From Desulfovibrio sp. (GTDB lineage: Bacteria > Bacillota > Dethiobacteria > DTU022), in the NCBI GenBank assembly GCA_020060545.1, contig JAGUZX010000058.1, positions 1 through 33,903 of the forward strand: a DNA stretch of 33,903 nucleotides. Reading direction: 5' to 3'. How positions within the stretch are numbered: position 1 is the stretch's first letter; each line of letters opens with the position of its first letter. The position numbers and the translations under genes are program-made. Shown here piece after piece: positions 25,591 through 33,903 of the stretch. A model generated the notes under the pieces. It saw only the letters and a list, made by a program, of their open reading frames with translations, had not been told where the DNA came from and searched no databases.

Positions 25591-27405
25591 ATGCAGGAAC
25601 CTGGAAAAGGGACAGTTAAAATGACTACACAGACACGGCTGGGTCAAATACTGCTTTACGCTGCCGGTGCCTTGCTGGCCGGCGGGCTTGCCTTGGCGGC
25701 TCTTTCTTGCGTCTCATTCGAACCGGTAAAGGCGGTAATCGACGCCATGGCCATAACCGGCACCGCCAAAATCTTTACCAGGGATCTTTACGCCCAAATC
25801 ATGGGCCGCTGCCGGATCTTCGGGGCCGCCTTGTCGGCCGCGGCGCTCCTCTTTTTCCTGGGCCGGGAGCAGATCCGCCGCTATATCCTGGAACTGGCCG
25901 CATCATTCGCCCCCTTTTGGAAAAAAACAGCCGCGCATTTCCGGGAGGCATTTTTGCAACAGGAACGGGCGCTGTCAATTGCCCTGCTTGTAATTGTTCT
26001 TTCAGCGGCCGCCGTGAGGGTTCTCTTCCTCTGCCAGCCGATGCGCTACGACGAATCGGCCACCTTTCTCTACAACGCCTCCCGCCCGCTTGTCGTGGCC
26101 GTATCTTATTATAACAGCCCCAATAACCATCTCTTTCATACTTTGCTGGTGCATCTCGCCCATTCAATTTTCGGCTCCGCACCCTGGGCGGTACGGTTGC
26201 CCGCCTTTTTTTTCGGGGTGCTGCTGGTTCCGGCAACTTTCCTGGTGGCGCGGCTCTATTTTAACCGCTACGCCGCTCTGCTGGCCGCCGCCCTGGCGGC
26301 TTCCTCCTCCGCGCTGGTGGAGTACTCGGCCCTGGCGCGCGGTTATACAATTTTATGTTTTTTCACACTCCTGTTGTTTGCCCTGGGAGCGTATCTTCGC
26401 CGGAATAGCGATGCATTTGCCTGGTTCATCTTTGCGCTGGCCGCCGCCCTGGGCTTCTATACAGTCCCGGTCATGCTCTACCCCTTCGGGATCATAGCGC
26501 TGCTGCTCTTTGCTTCCATAGTGATGCAAAACCGCGGCCGGTGCCGGGTGCTGCTGCTCAGGCAGATGTTTATCTCTTTCCTGGTGGCGGCAGCCTTCAC
26601 CGCCCTGTTCTACCTGCCTGTCTTTGTCGTATCCGGGCCCGGCGCGGTTACCGGAAACTGGGTCGTGGCACCCCAAACCTGGTCATACCTCTCCAACAAT
26701 CTGCCTGTTTTGCTTATTTCCACCTGGTTCCAGTGGAACCGTGACTATCCCAAGGCGCTGGATCTTTTTTTGGCGCTGGGTTTTCTGCTCTCCATTTTGT
26801 CTTATCGCCGGTTCCGTAAATTTCCGCTCTACCTGCTCTCCGCCACGTTCATCTGGTTGGTTCCCGTAATTGCGGCGCAAAGAGTGGTACCTGCGGTGCG
26901 GATCTGGCTGTTTCTCCTGCTTTTCTACCTGATCCTGGCTGCCGCGGGCTTTGGCTTGCTCCTGGAGAAAGCGGCCGCCAGATGGCCCCGCTCTAAAGCG
27001 ATGGTATTTTCCGTAACCGCCGCCGCCCTGTCGCTGTGCTTGTGCCTGAGAGTGATCAGCGCCGGGACGGTTTACTATTCCAATGAGACCGGCACGTTGA
27101 GGGACGGTGCGGCTATCGCCGCATACCTTCAGGAAAACTTGCAGCCGGGGGACAGGGTTTTGGCCAACGCGCCCTCAGACGCCATTCTGCAATACTATTT
27201 TTACCGGAACGGCTACCCCGACCGCTGCCTGTGGTTTCCTGTGGGCGAGGCAAAGCGCATCGTGGTCGTGGTCAACGAGTCATTTTCCCATACCCTCCAC
27301 GAGATGCTGGCCGGGGCCGGCCCGGCGAGCCTCCAAGGCTCTTTGCCAAGGGTGCTGGCCCAGTATGAATCCGCCACCCTTTACGAGATAAACTTGAAAG
27401 AATAA
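25591..27405 (+). CDS. GT39-like GT-C glycosyltransferase with extra N-terminal membrane region
   Basis: This polytopic protein of about 604 residues has a core with the external-loop motif QPMRYDESATFLYNAS (acidic DE pair) and SYYNSPNNHLFHTLLVHLAH, both GT39/PMT-like. LARGYTILCFF is the usual third segment. Before that core lie about 130 residues with two additional hydrophobic helices (about 20-42 and 75-95) not seen in the other GT-C proteins of the window. The enzyme should use a polyprenyl-phosphate sugar outside the membrane. ATG 25591 has AGGAGGG 7 bases upstream; an ATG at 25621 is a weaker option. The 82-base gap before it contains GC-rich inverted repeats (CCCGG/CCGGG). The next GT-C gene follows after 21 bases. 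Confidence 0.8.
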   Translation: MQEPGKGTVKMTTQTRLGQILLYAAGALLAGGLALAALSCVSFEPVKAVIDAMAITGTAKIFTRDLYAQIMGRCRIFGAALSAAALLFFLGREQIRRYILELAASFAPFWKKTAAHFREAFLQQERALSIALLVIVLSAAAVRVLFLCQPMRYDESATFLYNASRPLVVAVSYYNSPNNHLFHTLLVHLAHSIFGSAPWAVRLPAFFFGVLLVPATFLVARLYFNRYAALLAAALAASSSALVEYSALARGYTILCFFTLLLFALGAYLRRNSDAFAWFIFALAAALGFYTVPVMLYPFGIIALLLFASIVMQNRGRCRVLLLRQMFISFLVAAAFTALFYLPVFVVSGPGAVTGNWVVAPQTWSYLSNNLPVLLISTWFQWNRDYPKALDLFLALGFLLSILSYRRFRKFPLYLLSATFIWLVPVIAAQRVVPAVRIWLFLLLFYLILAAAGFGLLLEKAAARWPRSKAMVFSVTAAALSLCLCLRVISAGTVYYSNETGTLRDGAAIAAYLQENLQPGDRVLANAPSDAILQYYFYRNGYPDRCLWFPVGEAKRIVVVVNESFSHTLHEMLAGAGPASLQGSLPRVLAQYESATLYEINLKE

Positions 27406-27426
27406 GCGGAAGGAGGGAGCTAGACC

Positions 27427-28968
27427 TTGGAAACGGCAAGTTCGCCGGTCCGGTTGCAGAGCCGGGATGCTCTGGCAAAGAGAATATACCTTTCTCCCCG
27501 GTTTATCTATTTTCTGCTTGCTTTTGGAGCGCTGACCCGCCTTGCACAATACCTTGCCAACCGGCCTTTGTGGCTCGACGAGGCCATGATCACTTTGAAC
27601 ATCATCAATCGCAGTTATCCGGAACTTCTTCAGCCCCTGGATTATGTTCAAGCAGCTCCGGTCTTATTTTTATTGGCCGTAAAATATTGCTGCGAATTAT
27701 GGGGTGACAGCGAAATTGTTCTGAGGTTTGTCCCTTTTATTTTCGGATTGCTGGCACTGGCAGTGTTTTATCCGCTAGGCCGGAGAATGATCAGGCCTCA
27801 GGCTATGCCAATTGCATTAACCTTGTTTGCTTTTTCCCGTTACGCCATTCATTATGCTGTGGAAGTTAAGCCATATTCACTTGACCTGGCTTTTACAGTA
27901 ATTGTTTTACTGTTTTCTTTTTGCGTATTGACTGGAGGTTTCCGGTTTAAAAACTGCCTGGCTTTAGGTCTGGCGGGTGCTGCCGCCGTTTGGTGTTCGC
28001 ATGCTGTCATTTTTGTCATGGCCGGAGCAGGCGCGGCGCTGCTGATTGAAGCCTGGTTAAACAGAAAAAACTGGGGTTACCGGCCGGTAGTACAAACAAC
28101 CTGGGTATGCGTTTTGTGGGCCGCCAGCTTTTTGTGCAGTTATTATCTATTTGTCCTGCCTACTGTCCATCCGAATTTTTTCATCTTTTGGGAATACTGT
28201 TTTTTCCCGTTTCCTCCTCTTACTTTAAATGATCTTACCTGGTTGCCCAGCACCGTTTTAAGCTTAATTAACAACCCGCTGGGTCTGGTTACCCCCGGCC
28301 TTGTAATCATGGCCATGATCGCCGGCACAGTTTATTATTGGCGCTCAAGGAAGCGGTTTCATCTGTTGTTGTTCTTCCTTCCGCTGGTTGCTTTACTTTC
28401 CGCCTCGGCTTTGGGCCTTTACCCTATCTCGGATCGGCTGGTGCTTTTTATTTTACCGCTATGCTATCTGCTGATGGCCGAGGGGGCTTACCAAATCTTT
28501 GCCTGCTGCCACCGGGAACGTATTCTCGAGGCTGCTTTCTTAATGCTTCTGCTGATTTATCCGGTTGGAGGTGGCGCCAAGCGTCTGATCAGCCCCCATT
28601 CAGCCCAGGAAACCAGGCCCGTGATCTCGTATTTCCTGGAAAGCAGGCAGGAAGATGAGCCGATTTATATGAATTTTTCCGCTCAATATGCCTTTCAGTA
28701 TTACACCCGGGAGCGGCCGGTGGAATACCACATCTGGGAGGAACCAATCGGCGCTACCGTTTACCTTAACCTGCGCTTTTTCGAAATGGAAGAGCAATTT
28801 ATCGAGAGCGGGCGGGCCTGGTTTTATATTGCTTATTTTCCGGTTCAGGATATCCCTGCAGCAATTCTAAAATCCTTTTTAGATGCAAGGGGTACGCTCA
28901 TCGACAGCTATTCAGCCGCCGGAACAGCTCTCTACCTCTATGATTTCAGTGCAGCAGATCGGCGGTAG
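27427..28968 (+). CDS. GT39-like GT-C glycosyltransferase, paralogue of the gene at 20302
   Basis: This 513-residue polytopic protein contains LANRPLWLDEAMITLNI with the acidic DE pair, then YPELLQPLDYVQAAPVLFLL and VEVKPYSLDLAF. These align nearly residue for residue with the GT-C protein at 20302, so the two are paralogues. A polyprenyl-phosphate sugar donor is expected. The start is TTG 27427, with AGGAGGG 9 bases upstream and no ATG nearby in frame. Much of the gene, especially 27840-28960, is visibly richer in A and T than its paralogue and neighbours (many TTT, ATT and TTA codons). This hints at a different origin or older divergence. It is the last gene before a clear promoter. Confidence 0.82.
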   Translation: METASSPVRLQSRDALAKRIYLSPRFIYFLLAFGALTRLAQYLANRPLWLDEAMITLNIINRSYPELLQPLDYVQAAPVLFLLAVKYCCELWGDSEIVLRFVPFIFGLLALAVFYPLGRRMIRPQAMPIALTLFAFSRYAIHYAVEVKPYSLDLAFTVIVLLFSFCVLTGGFRFKNCLALGLAGAAAVWCSHAVIFVMAGAGAALLIEAWLNRKNWGYRPVVQTTWVCVLWAASFLCSYYLFVLPTVHPNFFIFWEYCFFPFPPLTLNDLTWLPSTVLSLINNPLGLVTPGLVIMAMIAGTVYYWRSRKRFHLLLFFLPLVALLSASALGLYPISDRLVLFILPLCYLLMAEGAYQIFACCHRERILEAAFLMLLLIYPVGGGAKRLISPHSAQETRPVISYFLESRQEDEPIYMNFSAQYAFQYYTRERPVEYHIWEEPIGATVYLNLRFFEMEEQFIESGRAWFYIAYFPVQDIPAAILKSFLDARGTLIDSYSAAGTALYLYDFSAADRR

Positions 28969-28979
28969 TCCGCAGTCGG

Positions 28980-29006
28980 TTAACGATTCTTAACGAGGAC
29001 TTAATT
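28980..29006 (+). promoter_or_regulatory. Three phased TTAA-type repeats resembling PhoP boxes
   Basis: TTAACG occurs at 28980-28985 and 28990-28995, and TTAATT at 29001-29006, with gaps of 4 and 5 bases. The 10-11 base phase places them on one DNA face. They end directly at the -35 of the promoter for the fourth LCP gene. The Bacillus subtilis PhoP box is a direct repeat of TTAACA-like hexamers with about 5-base gaps. The resemblance is clear for spacing but not exact in sequence. Confidence 0.4.
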
Positions 29007-29035
29007 TGACTTGACTGGAGGGTGGCCGCTATAAT
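29006..29035 (+). promoter_or_regulatory. Sigma-A-type promoter for the fourth LCP gene
   Basis: TTGACT (29006-29011, 5 of 6 consensus) is followed after 18 bases by a perfect TATAAT (29030-29035). A start site near 29042 would give a leader of about 37 bases before ATG 29079. This is the best promoter match in the window and implies that the LCP gene is expressed separately from the operon upstream. Confidence 0.75.
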
Positions 29036-29078
29036 TTGATCTGAAAGAGTAACGGGAAGCCGGTTGGGAAGTGAAGCG

Positions 29079-30224
29079 ATGCTAAAAATAAAAAAAATAC
29101 TGGTCGTTCTGAGCGCGATCCTGATGATGGCATCAGCCTTATTGGCTGTTTACCTGGGGGATCCCGCCCGGGTGTTCAAAACGGCGGGCAGTTGGGACGG
29201 CGCATTCACGATGGGCGATGCTTTTGACCGGGAAAGAGTCAACTTAGTTTTACTCGGGTTTGACCGCACGGAAGAAAGAGACGCCATTTACCGGATTTAC
29301 CGCCCGGATACGATCATGATTGCTTCAATCAGTTTTCGCACCGGGGAGATCGCACTGGTCAATATCCCCCGGGACAGCTATGTGCTGATTGCGGGAACGG
29401 ATAGTTACGACAAAATTAATCACGCCTATATGTATGGGTATAATCAGCCCGGTGCCGGCGACCCCCACCGGAGCGGCATCAATGCGACCATTGAAACGAT
29501 CGAACATTTCCTGGGAGGGGTGCCGGTTCATTTCTATGTTTCTCTGGACATGGACGGGCTTGTCGAAATAATCGACCGGGTGGGCGGGATTGATTATGAG
29601 GTGGAGCATCAGGTCCGGGCGGATTTCGGCAGGGGGGGGCTCCTGTTGGACCAGGGATACCAGCACCTTGACGGCAGCCGGTTTTTAACCTATATTCGCG
29701 ACCGCAGTGTCGGCGGGGATACGGGAAGGTCCCTGCGGCAGCAGCGGATCTTGATTGCCGCGCTGGAGCAGATCAAAAAGAAGTTGCGGCCCCCAGATAT
29801 CATTCCGCTTTACCGGTCCTGGCAAAAAAACACGGAAACAAATCTCTCCCCGCTCCAGCTTGGTTACCTGTCCCGGTTAGGCCTGAAAGTGGACCCGGGT
29901 TCGATTAAAACCGGCGTTTTTCCCGGTACAATCCAGTTCGCGCCTCGCAACGGTGTTGATATCTCTTATATTGTGATTGACGAACCGGCCAGGGTGAAAT
30001 TGATCGGGGCAATATTCGGGGTTTCCGTGGCCGCCCGGCCGCAAATCATCCTGCCCGGCCCACGCCTGGTGGCGCAGAAGCCGGCCGAACCTCCGGCAAC
30101 GCCCCCGGCTCACGCCGTCCCCAATCCCGACGAGCCGGAGCCGCCTCTCGCAGACGAAGCCGTGCCGCCTGGCGATCAGGTTTCGGAACCGGCGGAAAAC
30201 GGCACCGGTGATGACGGCAATTGA
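29079..30224 (+). CDS. LCP family wall-polymer ligase with proline-rich C-terminal tail
   Basis: This 381-residue protein has one membrane helix (about 6-24) and an LCP domain (about 45-260). Motifs are LLGFDRTEE, YRPDTIMIASI (normal R-x-D), NIPRDSYVLI, YDKINHAYMYGY, RVGGIDYEV and GRSLRQQRIL. The last 50 or so residues are rich in Pro, Ala, Glu and Asp and look disordered; they probably extend into the wall. ATG 29079 has GGAAGTG upstream; an in-frame TTG at 29064 adds five residues. It has its own promoter with possible regulatory repeats. It stands at the right edge of the polysaccharide locus, and the 164 bases after it hold no gene or clear terminator that I can see. Confidence 0.92.
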   Translation: MLKIKKILVVLSAILMMASALLAVYLGDPARVFKTAGSWDGAFTMGDAFDRERVNLVLLGFDRTEERDAIYRIYRPDTIMIASISFRTGEIALVNIPRDSYVLIAGTDSYDKINHAYMYGYNQPGAGDPHRSGINATIETIEHFLGGVPVHFYVSLDMDGLVEIIDRVGGIDYEVEHQVRADFGRGGLLLDQGYQHLDGSRFLTYIRDRSVGGDTGRSLRQQRILIAALEQIKKKLRPPDIIPLYRSWQKNTETNLSPLQLGYLSRLGLKVDPGSIKTGVFPGTIQFAPRNGVDISYIVIDEPARVKLIGAIFGVSVAARPQIILPGPRLVAQKPAEPPATPPAHAVPNPDEPEPPLADEAVPPGDQVSEPAENGTGDDGN

Positions 30225-30388
30225 ACTGCAGGCATTAACTTTTTGAACGGGCGGCGCCAATCTTTCCGTTCCGCCTGGCCGAAGCTCCTGCAAGCATGGG
30301 CGCGCCCCGATCGGCCGCATGCGCCGCCCGCAGCGGAAACAGCCGCAGGCGCCGTGGCGTGCGCCTCATGTGGAGAGAAGGCTGCCCC

Positions 30389-30814
30389 TTAGTGAAACTC
30401 GATCTCGATATTCCGGCGCCGGGTATCCGGTTCCGCCTTCGGCATGACGATCTGCAGGATCCCGTTGCGGTAGCTTGCCCTGGAGGCATCGGCGATGACC
30501 GGCCCGGGCAGGGTCACGGCGCGGTGGAAGCTGCCCTGGAAGCGCTCCCGCCGGTGGTAGTTTTCTTCCCGCACCTCTTTGGCCCGCTTCACCGCACCCC
30601 TGACTTCAAGGAGATTATCCCGGATGTCGATGTTGATGTCTTCTTTGCGCTCCACGCCCGGGATCTCGCAATGGGCGACAATCTCTTTTTCGGTTTCGTA
30701 GATATCGATGCGCGGCCCCTGGATATCACCGTACCAGGGAATCCCCCAAAAGCGATCCATCTCGCGCCGCACGTTTTCCAGGTGGCGGAAAGGTTCGTAG
30801 GGCGTTAAAGACAT
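30389..30814 (-). CDS. Small heat-shock protein, Hsp20/alpha-crystallin family
   Basis: This 141-residue protein has an alpha-crystallin domain (about 35-130): PRIDIYETEKEIVAHCEIPG, DINIDIRDNLLEVRG, RRERFQGSFHRAVTLP and the closing YRNGILQIVMPK. The short N-terminus (YEPFRHLENVRREMDRFW) is typical of bacterial members. It is a cytoplasmic holdase that binds unfolding proteins under stress. AGGAGGT lies upstream of the start at 30814. It is transcribed away from copA. No CIRCE operator was seen in its leader. It does not appear to be part of the polysaccharide system. Confidence 0.95.
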   Translation of the reverse strand: MSLTPYEPFRHLENVRREMDRFWGIPWYGDIQGPRIDIYETEKEIVAHCEIPGVERKEDINIDIRDNLLEVRGAVKRAKEVREENYHRRERFQGSFHRAVTLPGPVIADASRASYRNGILQIVMPKAEPDTRRRNIEIEFH

Positions 30815-30870
30815 TTCTAAACTACCTCCTGCCAGACTTATTTGTTATTATTTTTCTTCATGGATGTGAT

Positions 30871-30899
30871 AATATACCGTTAAACGTGGTTTCAATCAA
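30871..30899 (-). promoter_or_regulatory. Sigma-A-type promoter for the hsp20 gene
   Basis: On the minus strand TTGATT (30899-30894) is followed after 17 bases by TATATT (30876-30871). Transcription would start near 30863, about 50 bases before the hsp20 start codon. The intergenic region shared with copA is AT-rich. No convincing plus-strand promoter or CsoR-type operator for copA could be identified in it. Confidence 0.5.
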
Positions 30900-30950
30900 G
30901 CACGGAAAAATTAGGGCTTGCCACTTTTTCAAAACGGGAGGCGCGGCTGG

Positions 30951-33434
30951 ATGGGCACGGTGGAACATGATTTCAGGATCGAGGGAATGCACTGCGCCGC
31001 CTGCGCCAGGCGGGTGGAGCAGGAGCTGAGCCGGATCGGCGGGGTCGAGCAGGCCCGGGTCAACCTGGCCACGGAAAAAGCTTATGTCCGCTACGACCCG
31101 GACAAGGCTGCCCCGCGCGCGCTCTACGAAGCGGTGGAACGAGCGGGTTACCGCGCGGCTGCCGCCCGGGAACATGACACTTTCAAAGTCGTCAACCTGA
31201 CCTGCGCCAGCTGCGTCAACCGGGTGGAGCAGGCCTTAAGCCGGGTGCCCGGTGTCGGTGAAGCGCGGGTAAACCTGGCCTCCGGGCGTGCCTTTGTGAC
31301 CTATGATCCCGCCGCGGCGGATGCGGCGGCGCTGCGGCGGGCCGTAATTGAAGCCGGTTACGGCGTTGAAGAAGAAGCGCGCGGTCCGGAAGAGGAAGCA
31401 GATGCTCAGGCCTGGCTGTTTAACGCGGCGCGCCTGCGGATGATTGTCGCCTGGATCTTTACCTTGCCGGTTATCATCTGGATGATCCCGGAGATGTTTT
31501 TCCATTTCGCCCCTTTCGGGCACGGCTCGATGAACCTGGGGATGGTTGTCCTGGCCGCCCCGGTTCTTTTCTGGCCGGGCCGTGAAACCTTACTGGGAGC
31601 GGAAAGGGCGCTGCGCCACGGCACGGCCAACATGGATGTGCTGATCTCTATGGGCACAGTCGCCGCGTTTTTGACCGGCCCTTTTTCTTTTGTTTTTCCG
31701 ATCGCCAACTATGCCGGGATCGCGGCCATGATCATGGCTTTTCACCTTACCGGTCGCTACCTGGAGGCGAAGGCCAAGGGGAAAGCTTCGGAGGCGATCC
31801 GCAGGTTGCTGCAGCTCGAAGCCCGCACGGCTAACCTGATTGTCGGCGGTGACGAGCGGCAGGTGCCGATCGAAGAGGTGCAGGCCGGAGACCTGATGAT
31901 GGTACGTCCGGGCGAGAAGATCCCTACCGACGGGACGGTGGAGCAGGGTGAAAGCAGCGTGGACGAATCGATGGCCACGGGAGAGTCGCTGCCCGTCCCC
32001 AAAGGGCCCGGTGACCCGGTAATCGGGGCCACGGTGAACCAGGAAGGGGTGCTGCAGGTGAGAGCGACCCGGGTGGGGAAAGATACCTTCCTGGCCCAGG
32101 TGATCCGCCTGGTGGAAGAAGCCCAGGGGACGCGGGTGCCGATCCAGGAGTTTGCCGACCGGGTGACGGGATGGTTCGTGCCGGCGGTACTCGGCGTGGC
32201 GGTTTTGACCCTGGCTTTGTGGCTCCTGCTGCCGGGGCCGATGCGCGCCGTGGTTGAGGCGGCGGCGCCCTACCTGCCCTGGGTCGACCCGGCCCTGAAC
32301 CGGCTCAGCCTGGCCGTGGTGGCCGTGGTGGCGGTGCTGGTAATCGCCTGCCCCTGCGCTCTGGGCCTGGCTACCCCCACCGCCCTGATGGTGGGCAGCG
32401 GCCTCGGGGCGGCCAACGGGGTGCTGATCCGGCACGGCGCCGCGATCCAGGCGCTGCTGGAAGCGCGGACGATCATTTTTGACAAGACGGGCACCCTTAC
32501 CAAAGGTGAACCGGCGGTAACGGATATCCGGGCGGCAGGCGAATGGAGTGAAAAGGATTTGCTACGCCTGGCGGCGGGGTTGGAGCAAAATTCGGAGCAC
32601 CCCCTGGCCCGGGCTGTCGTCTCCAGGGCCAGGCAGGATGAAGGGCTGGTTATCCCCGCAGCCGGCTCTTTCAACGCCGTCCCGGGCAAGGGAGTACGGG
32701 CAGTGATCGACGGGCGGGCGGTTTTACTGGGGAACCGCAAGCTGATGGTGGAGAGCGGAATCGAACCGGCGCTGGACGAGGCGATTGAACAACTGGAGGG
32801 GCAAGGCAAAACGGTGATGCAGGTGGCGGTGGACGGCCGGCCGGCCGGAATTATCGCCGTTGCTGACGTGCTTAAAGAAGACGCCCCGGCGGCGCTGGCC
32901 GAGCTGCGGCGCCGCGGTTACGAGACGGTAATGCTGACCGGGGACAACCCCGTCACCGCGGCGGCGATTGCCCGGGCGGTCGGGATCGACCGGGTCCTGG
33001 CGGAGGTACTGCCCGGGGACAAGGCGGCGGAGGTAAAGCGGCTTCAGGAAGAGGGGCGGCGGGTGATTATGGTCGGCGACGGGATCAACGACGCCCCGGC
33101 GCTGGCCCAGGCTGATGTCGGCATCGCCCTGGGGACGGGGACCGATATCGCGATCGAATCGTCGGACATTACCCTGGTCCGGGGGGATCTCGCCGCGGTA
33201 ATCACCGCGCTAAACGTTTCGCGCGGTACTTTCCGCAAGATTAAAGAGAACCTTTTTTGGGCTTTTTTTTACAACCTGGTGGCCATCCCGGTGGCGGTGC
33301 TGGGCCTGCTGCACCCTGTGATCGCGGAAGCGGCCATGGCCTCCAGCTCCATCAGCGTAGTCACTAACGCCACCCGCCTGCGCCGGGCCCGCGTCCAACC
33401 CGATTTATCCCCGCCGGGCGCTCATGTTTCTTGA
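30951..33434 (+). CDS. copA: Copper-exporting P1B-type ATPase
   Basis: This 827-residue P-type ATPase has two N-terminal heavy-metal domains, with GMHCAAC (Cys15, Cys18) and LTCASC (Cys85, Cys88). Eight membrane helices follow. The actuator domain has the TGES-type loop (ATGESLPV). The metal-binding CPC motif in helix 6 is at residues 467-469, the phosphorylated Asp511 lies in DKTGT, and SEHPLA and [10 protein letters not shown] (about 709) lie in the nucleotide domain. FYN in helix 7 and MASSS in helix 8 complete the Cu(I) signature, so it should export cuprous ion. ATG 30951 has GGGAGG 9 bases upstream. No copZ or csoR is adjacent. The length is normal for a two-HMA CopA. Confidence 0.95.
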   Translation: MGTVEHDFRIEGMHCAACARRVEQELSRIGGVEQARVNLATEKAYVRYDPDKAAPRALYEAVERAGYRAAAAREHDTFKVVNLTCASCVNRVEQALSRVPGVGEARVNLASGRAFVTYDPAAADAAALRRAVIEAGYGVEEEARGPEEEADAQAWLFNAARLRMIVAWIFTLPVIIWMIPEMFFHFAPFGHGSMNLGMVVLAAPVLFWPGRETLLGAERALRHGTANMDVLISMGTVAAFLTGPFSFVFPIANYAGIAAMIMAFHLTGRYLEAKAKGKASEAIRRLLQLEARTANLIVGGDERQVPIEEVQAGDLMMVRPGEKIPTDGTVEQGESSVDESMATGESLPVPKGPGDPVIGATVNQEGVLQVRATRVGKDTFLAQVIRLVEEAQGTRVPIQEFADRVTGWFVPAVLGVAVLTLALWLLLPGPMRAVVEAAAPYLPWVDPALNRLSLAVVAVVAVLVIACPCALGLATPTALMVGSGLGAANGVLIRHGAAIQALLEARTIIFDKTGTLTKGEPAVTDIRAAGEWSEKDLLRLAAGLEQNSEHPLARAVVSRARQDEGLVIPAAGSFNAVPGKGVRAVIDGRAVLLGNRKLMVESGIEPALDEAIEQLEGQGKTVMQVAVDGRPAGIIAVADVLKEDAPAALAELRRRGYETVMLTGDNPVTAAAIARAVGIDRVLAEVLPGDKAAEVKRLQEEGRRVIMVGDGINDAPALAQADVGIALGTGTDIAIESSDITLVRGDLAAVITALNVSRGTFRKIKENLFWAFFYNLVAIPVAVLGLLHPVIAEAAMASSSISVVTNATRLRRARVQPDLSPPGAHVS

Positions 33435-33460
33435 TTAACTTGCTAGAGGGAGTGGTATTT

Positions 33461-33903
33461 TTGGAGGCTCGCGAAAGGATTATCTGCGCCCTGGATGTTG
33501 ACAGCCCGGATCAGGCGCGCCAAATTGTGCAGGAGCTGGACGGGCTGGTCGATTTCTTCAAGGTCGGGATGCTGCTTTACCTGGCCGGCGGCAAAGAGAT
33601 CGTCGCGTGGCTGCTGGACAGGGGCAAAAAAGTTTTTCTCGACCTGAAGTTTTACGATGTTCCCGATACCGTCGGGCCGGCGGTAAAACAGGTGGCGGCG
33701 GCGGGGGTAACGTTCCTGACAGTGCACGGCAATCAAGAAATTTTGCAGCGGGCCGGTGAAGCGGCCGCCGGCAGCGCGCTTAAGGTACTGGGGGTGACTT
33801 TGCTGACCAGCCTGGATGAAAACGACTTAAAGCAGATGGGTTTCCCCTGTCCCGTGGAGGAGCTGGTCCTGCGCCGGGCCCGCTGGGCGCTGGATGGCGG
33901 CTG
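33461..33903 (+). CDS. pyrF: Orotidine 5'-phosphate decarboxylase, N-terminal part (3' truncated by window edge)
   Basis: About 147 codons are visible before the window ends. The protein starts EARERIICALDVDSPDQA, with the first beta strand of the barrel, then FFKVGMLLYLAGG and the catalytic D-x-K-x-x-D motif as FLDLKFYDVPDT (Asp61, Lys63, Asp66). TVHGNQEIL and VLGVTLLTSL follow, as expected for PyrF. It removes CO2 from OMP to form UMP in the last step of pyrimidine synthesis. The start is TTG 33461 with AGAGGGAG upstream; an in-frame GTG at 33452 overlaps that site. It follows copA after 26 bases, but the pairing has no obvious functional meaning. Confidence 0.93.
   Translation, partial: MEARERIICALDVDSPDQARQIVQELDGLVDFFKVGMLLYLAGGKEIVAWLLDRGKKVFLDLKFYDVPDTVGPAVKQVAAAGVTFLTVHGNQEILQRAGEAAAGSALKVLGVTLLTSLDENDLKQMGFPCPVEELVLRRARWALDGG

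Noticed and set aside
30225-30388. GC-rich repeats after the fourth LCP gene considered as a bidirectional terminator
   Set aside because: Several short self-complementary runs exist, but none is followed by a T run on either strand.
30815-30950. Search for CIRCE or CsoR-type operators between hsp20 and copA
   Set aside because: Neither the TTAGCACTC-type inverted repeat nor a GC-rich copper operator palindrome is present.
31590-32435. Minus-strand open frame (281 codons) opposite copA
   Set aside because: It is His/Gln/Arg-rich low-complexity translation typical of antisense to GC-rich coding DNA, and the CopA motifs on the plus strand are unambiguous.

Overview
The window looks like a moderately GC-rich, Gram-positive-type (Firmicutes/Clostridia-like) chromosome. 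The evidence is strong AGGAGG-type ribosome binding sites, use of GTG and TTG starts, sigma-A-like promoters and several LytR-CpsA-Psr (LCP) wall-polymer ligases. The assignment to class is an inference, because no marker gene settles it. About 30 kb is one large cell-surface polysaccharide locus. The last 3.5 kb is ordinary cellular genes (Hsp20, copper ATPase, pyrF).

Layout. (1) 1-9129, plus strand: the 3' end of a family 2 glycosyltransferase, a Wzz-like chain-length protein, an LCP ligase with a C-terminal FN3-like domain, an asparagine-synthase-like amidotransferase, a hexapeptide acetyltransferase, an FAD protein resembling UDP-galactopyranose mutase/amine oxidase, and a fused two-domain oxidoreductase. 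(2) 9102-13450, minus strand: a four-gene operon. In transcription order it holds a UbiA prenyltransferase of the decaprenyl-phosphate phosphoribosyltransferase type, a flippase-like UPF0104 membrane protein, a DUF362 protein and a GT-C-like membrane protein. A probable intrinsic terminator lies in its leader. (3) 13745-24264, plus strand: an initiating sugar-phosphate transferase, a second LCP with two FN3-like domains, UDP-glucuronate decarboxylase, a DPM1/GtrB-like glycosyltransferase, GtrA, a third LCP, a GT-C protein, a methyltransferase, a second UbiA and a HAD phosphatase. (4) 24453-30224, plus strand: a beta-helix lipoprotein, two more GT-C proteins and a fourth LCP that has its own promoter. 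(5) 30389-33903: hsp20 (minus), copA (plus) and the start of pyrF (plus).

How it may work. The sugar-phosphate transferase primes a polyprenyl carrier. The GT2 enzymes and nucleotide-sugar enzymes build the repeat, which probably contains pentose because UDP-xylose synthase is present. Polyprenyl-phosphate sugars made by the UbiA/HAD and DPM1/GtrA modules feed the GT-C enzymes outside the membrane. The Wzz-like protein sets length, and the LCP proteins attach finished polymer to peptidoglycan. The most unusual feature is the combination of two phosphoribosyltransferase-type UbiA proteins, a HAD phosphatase, GtrA, four GT-C proteins and four LCP ligases. It recalls the mycobacterial arabinogalactan toolkit but sits in a clostridial-type polysaccharide locus. 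No dedicated Wzx/Wzy and no CpsD-type kinase was recognised in the window. No tRNA, rRNA, CRISPR array, transposase or att site was seen. No gene-free stretch exceeds 300 bases.
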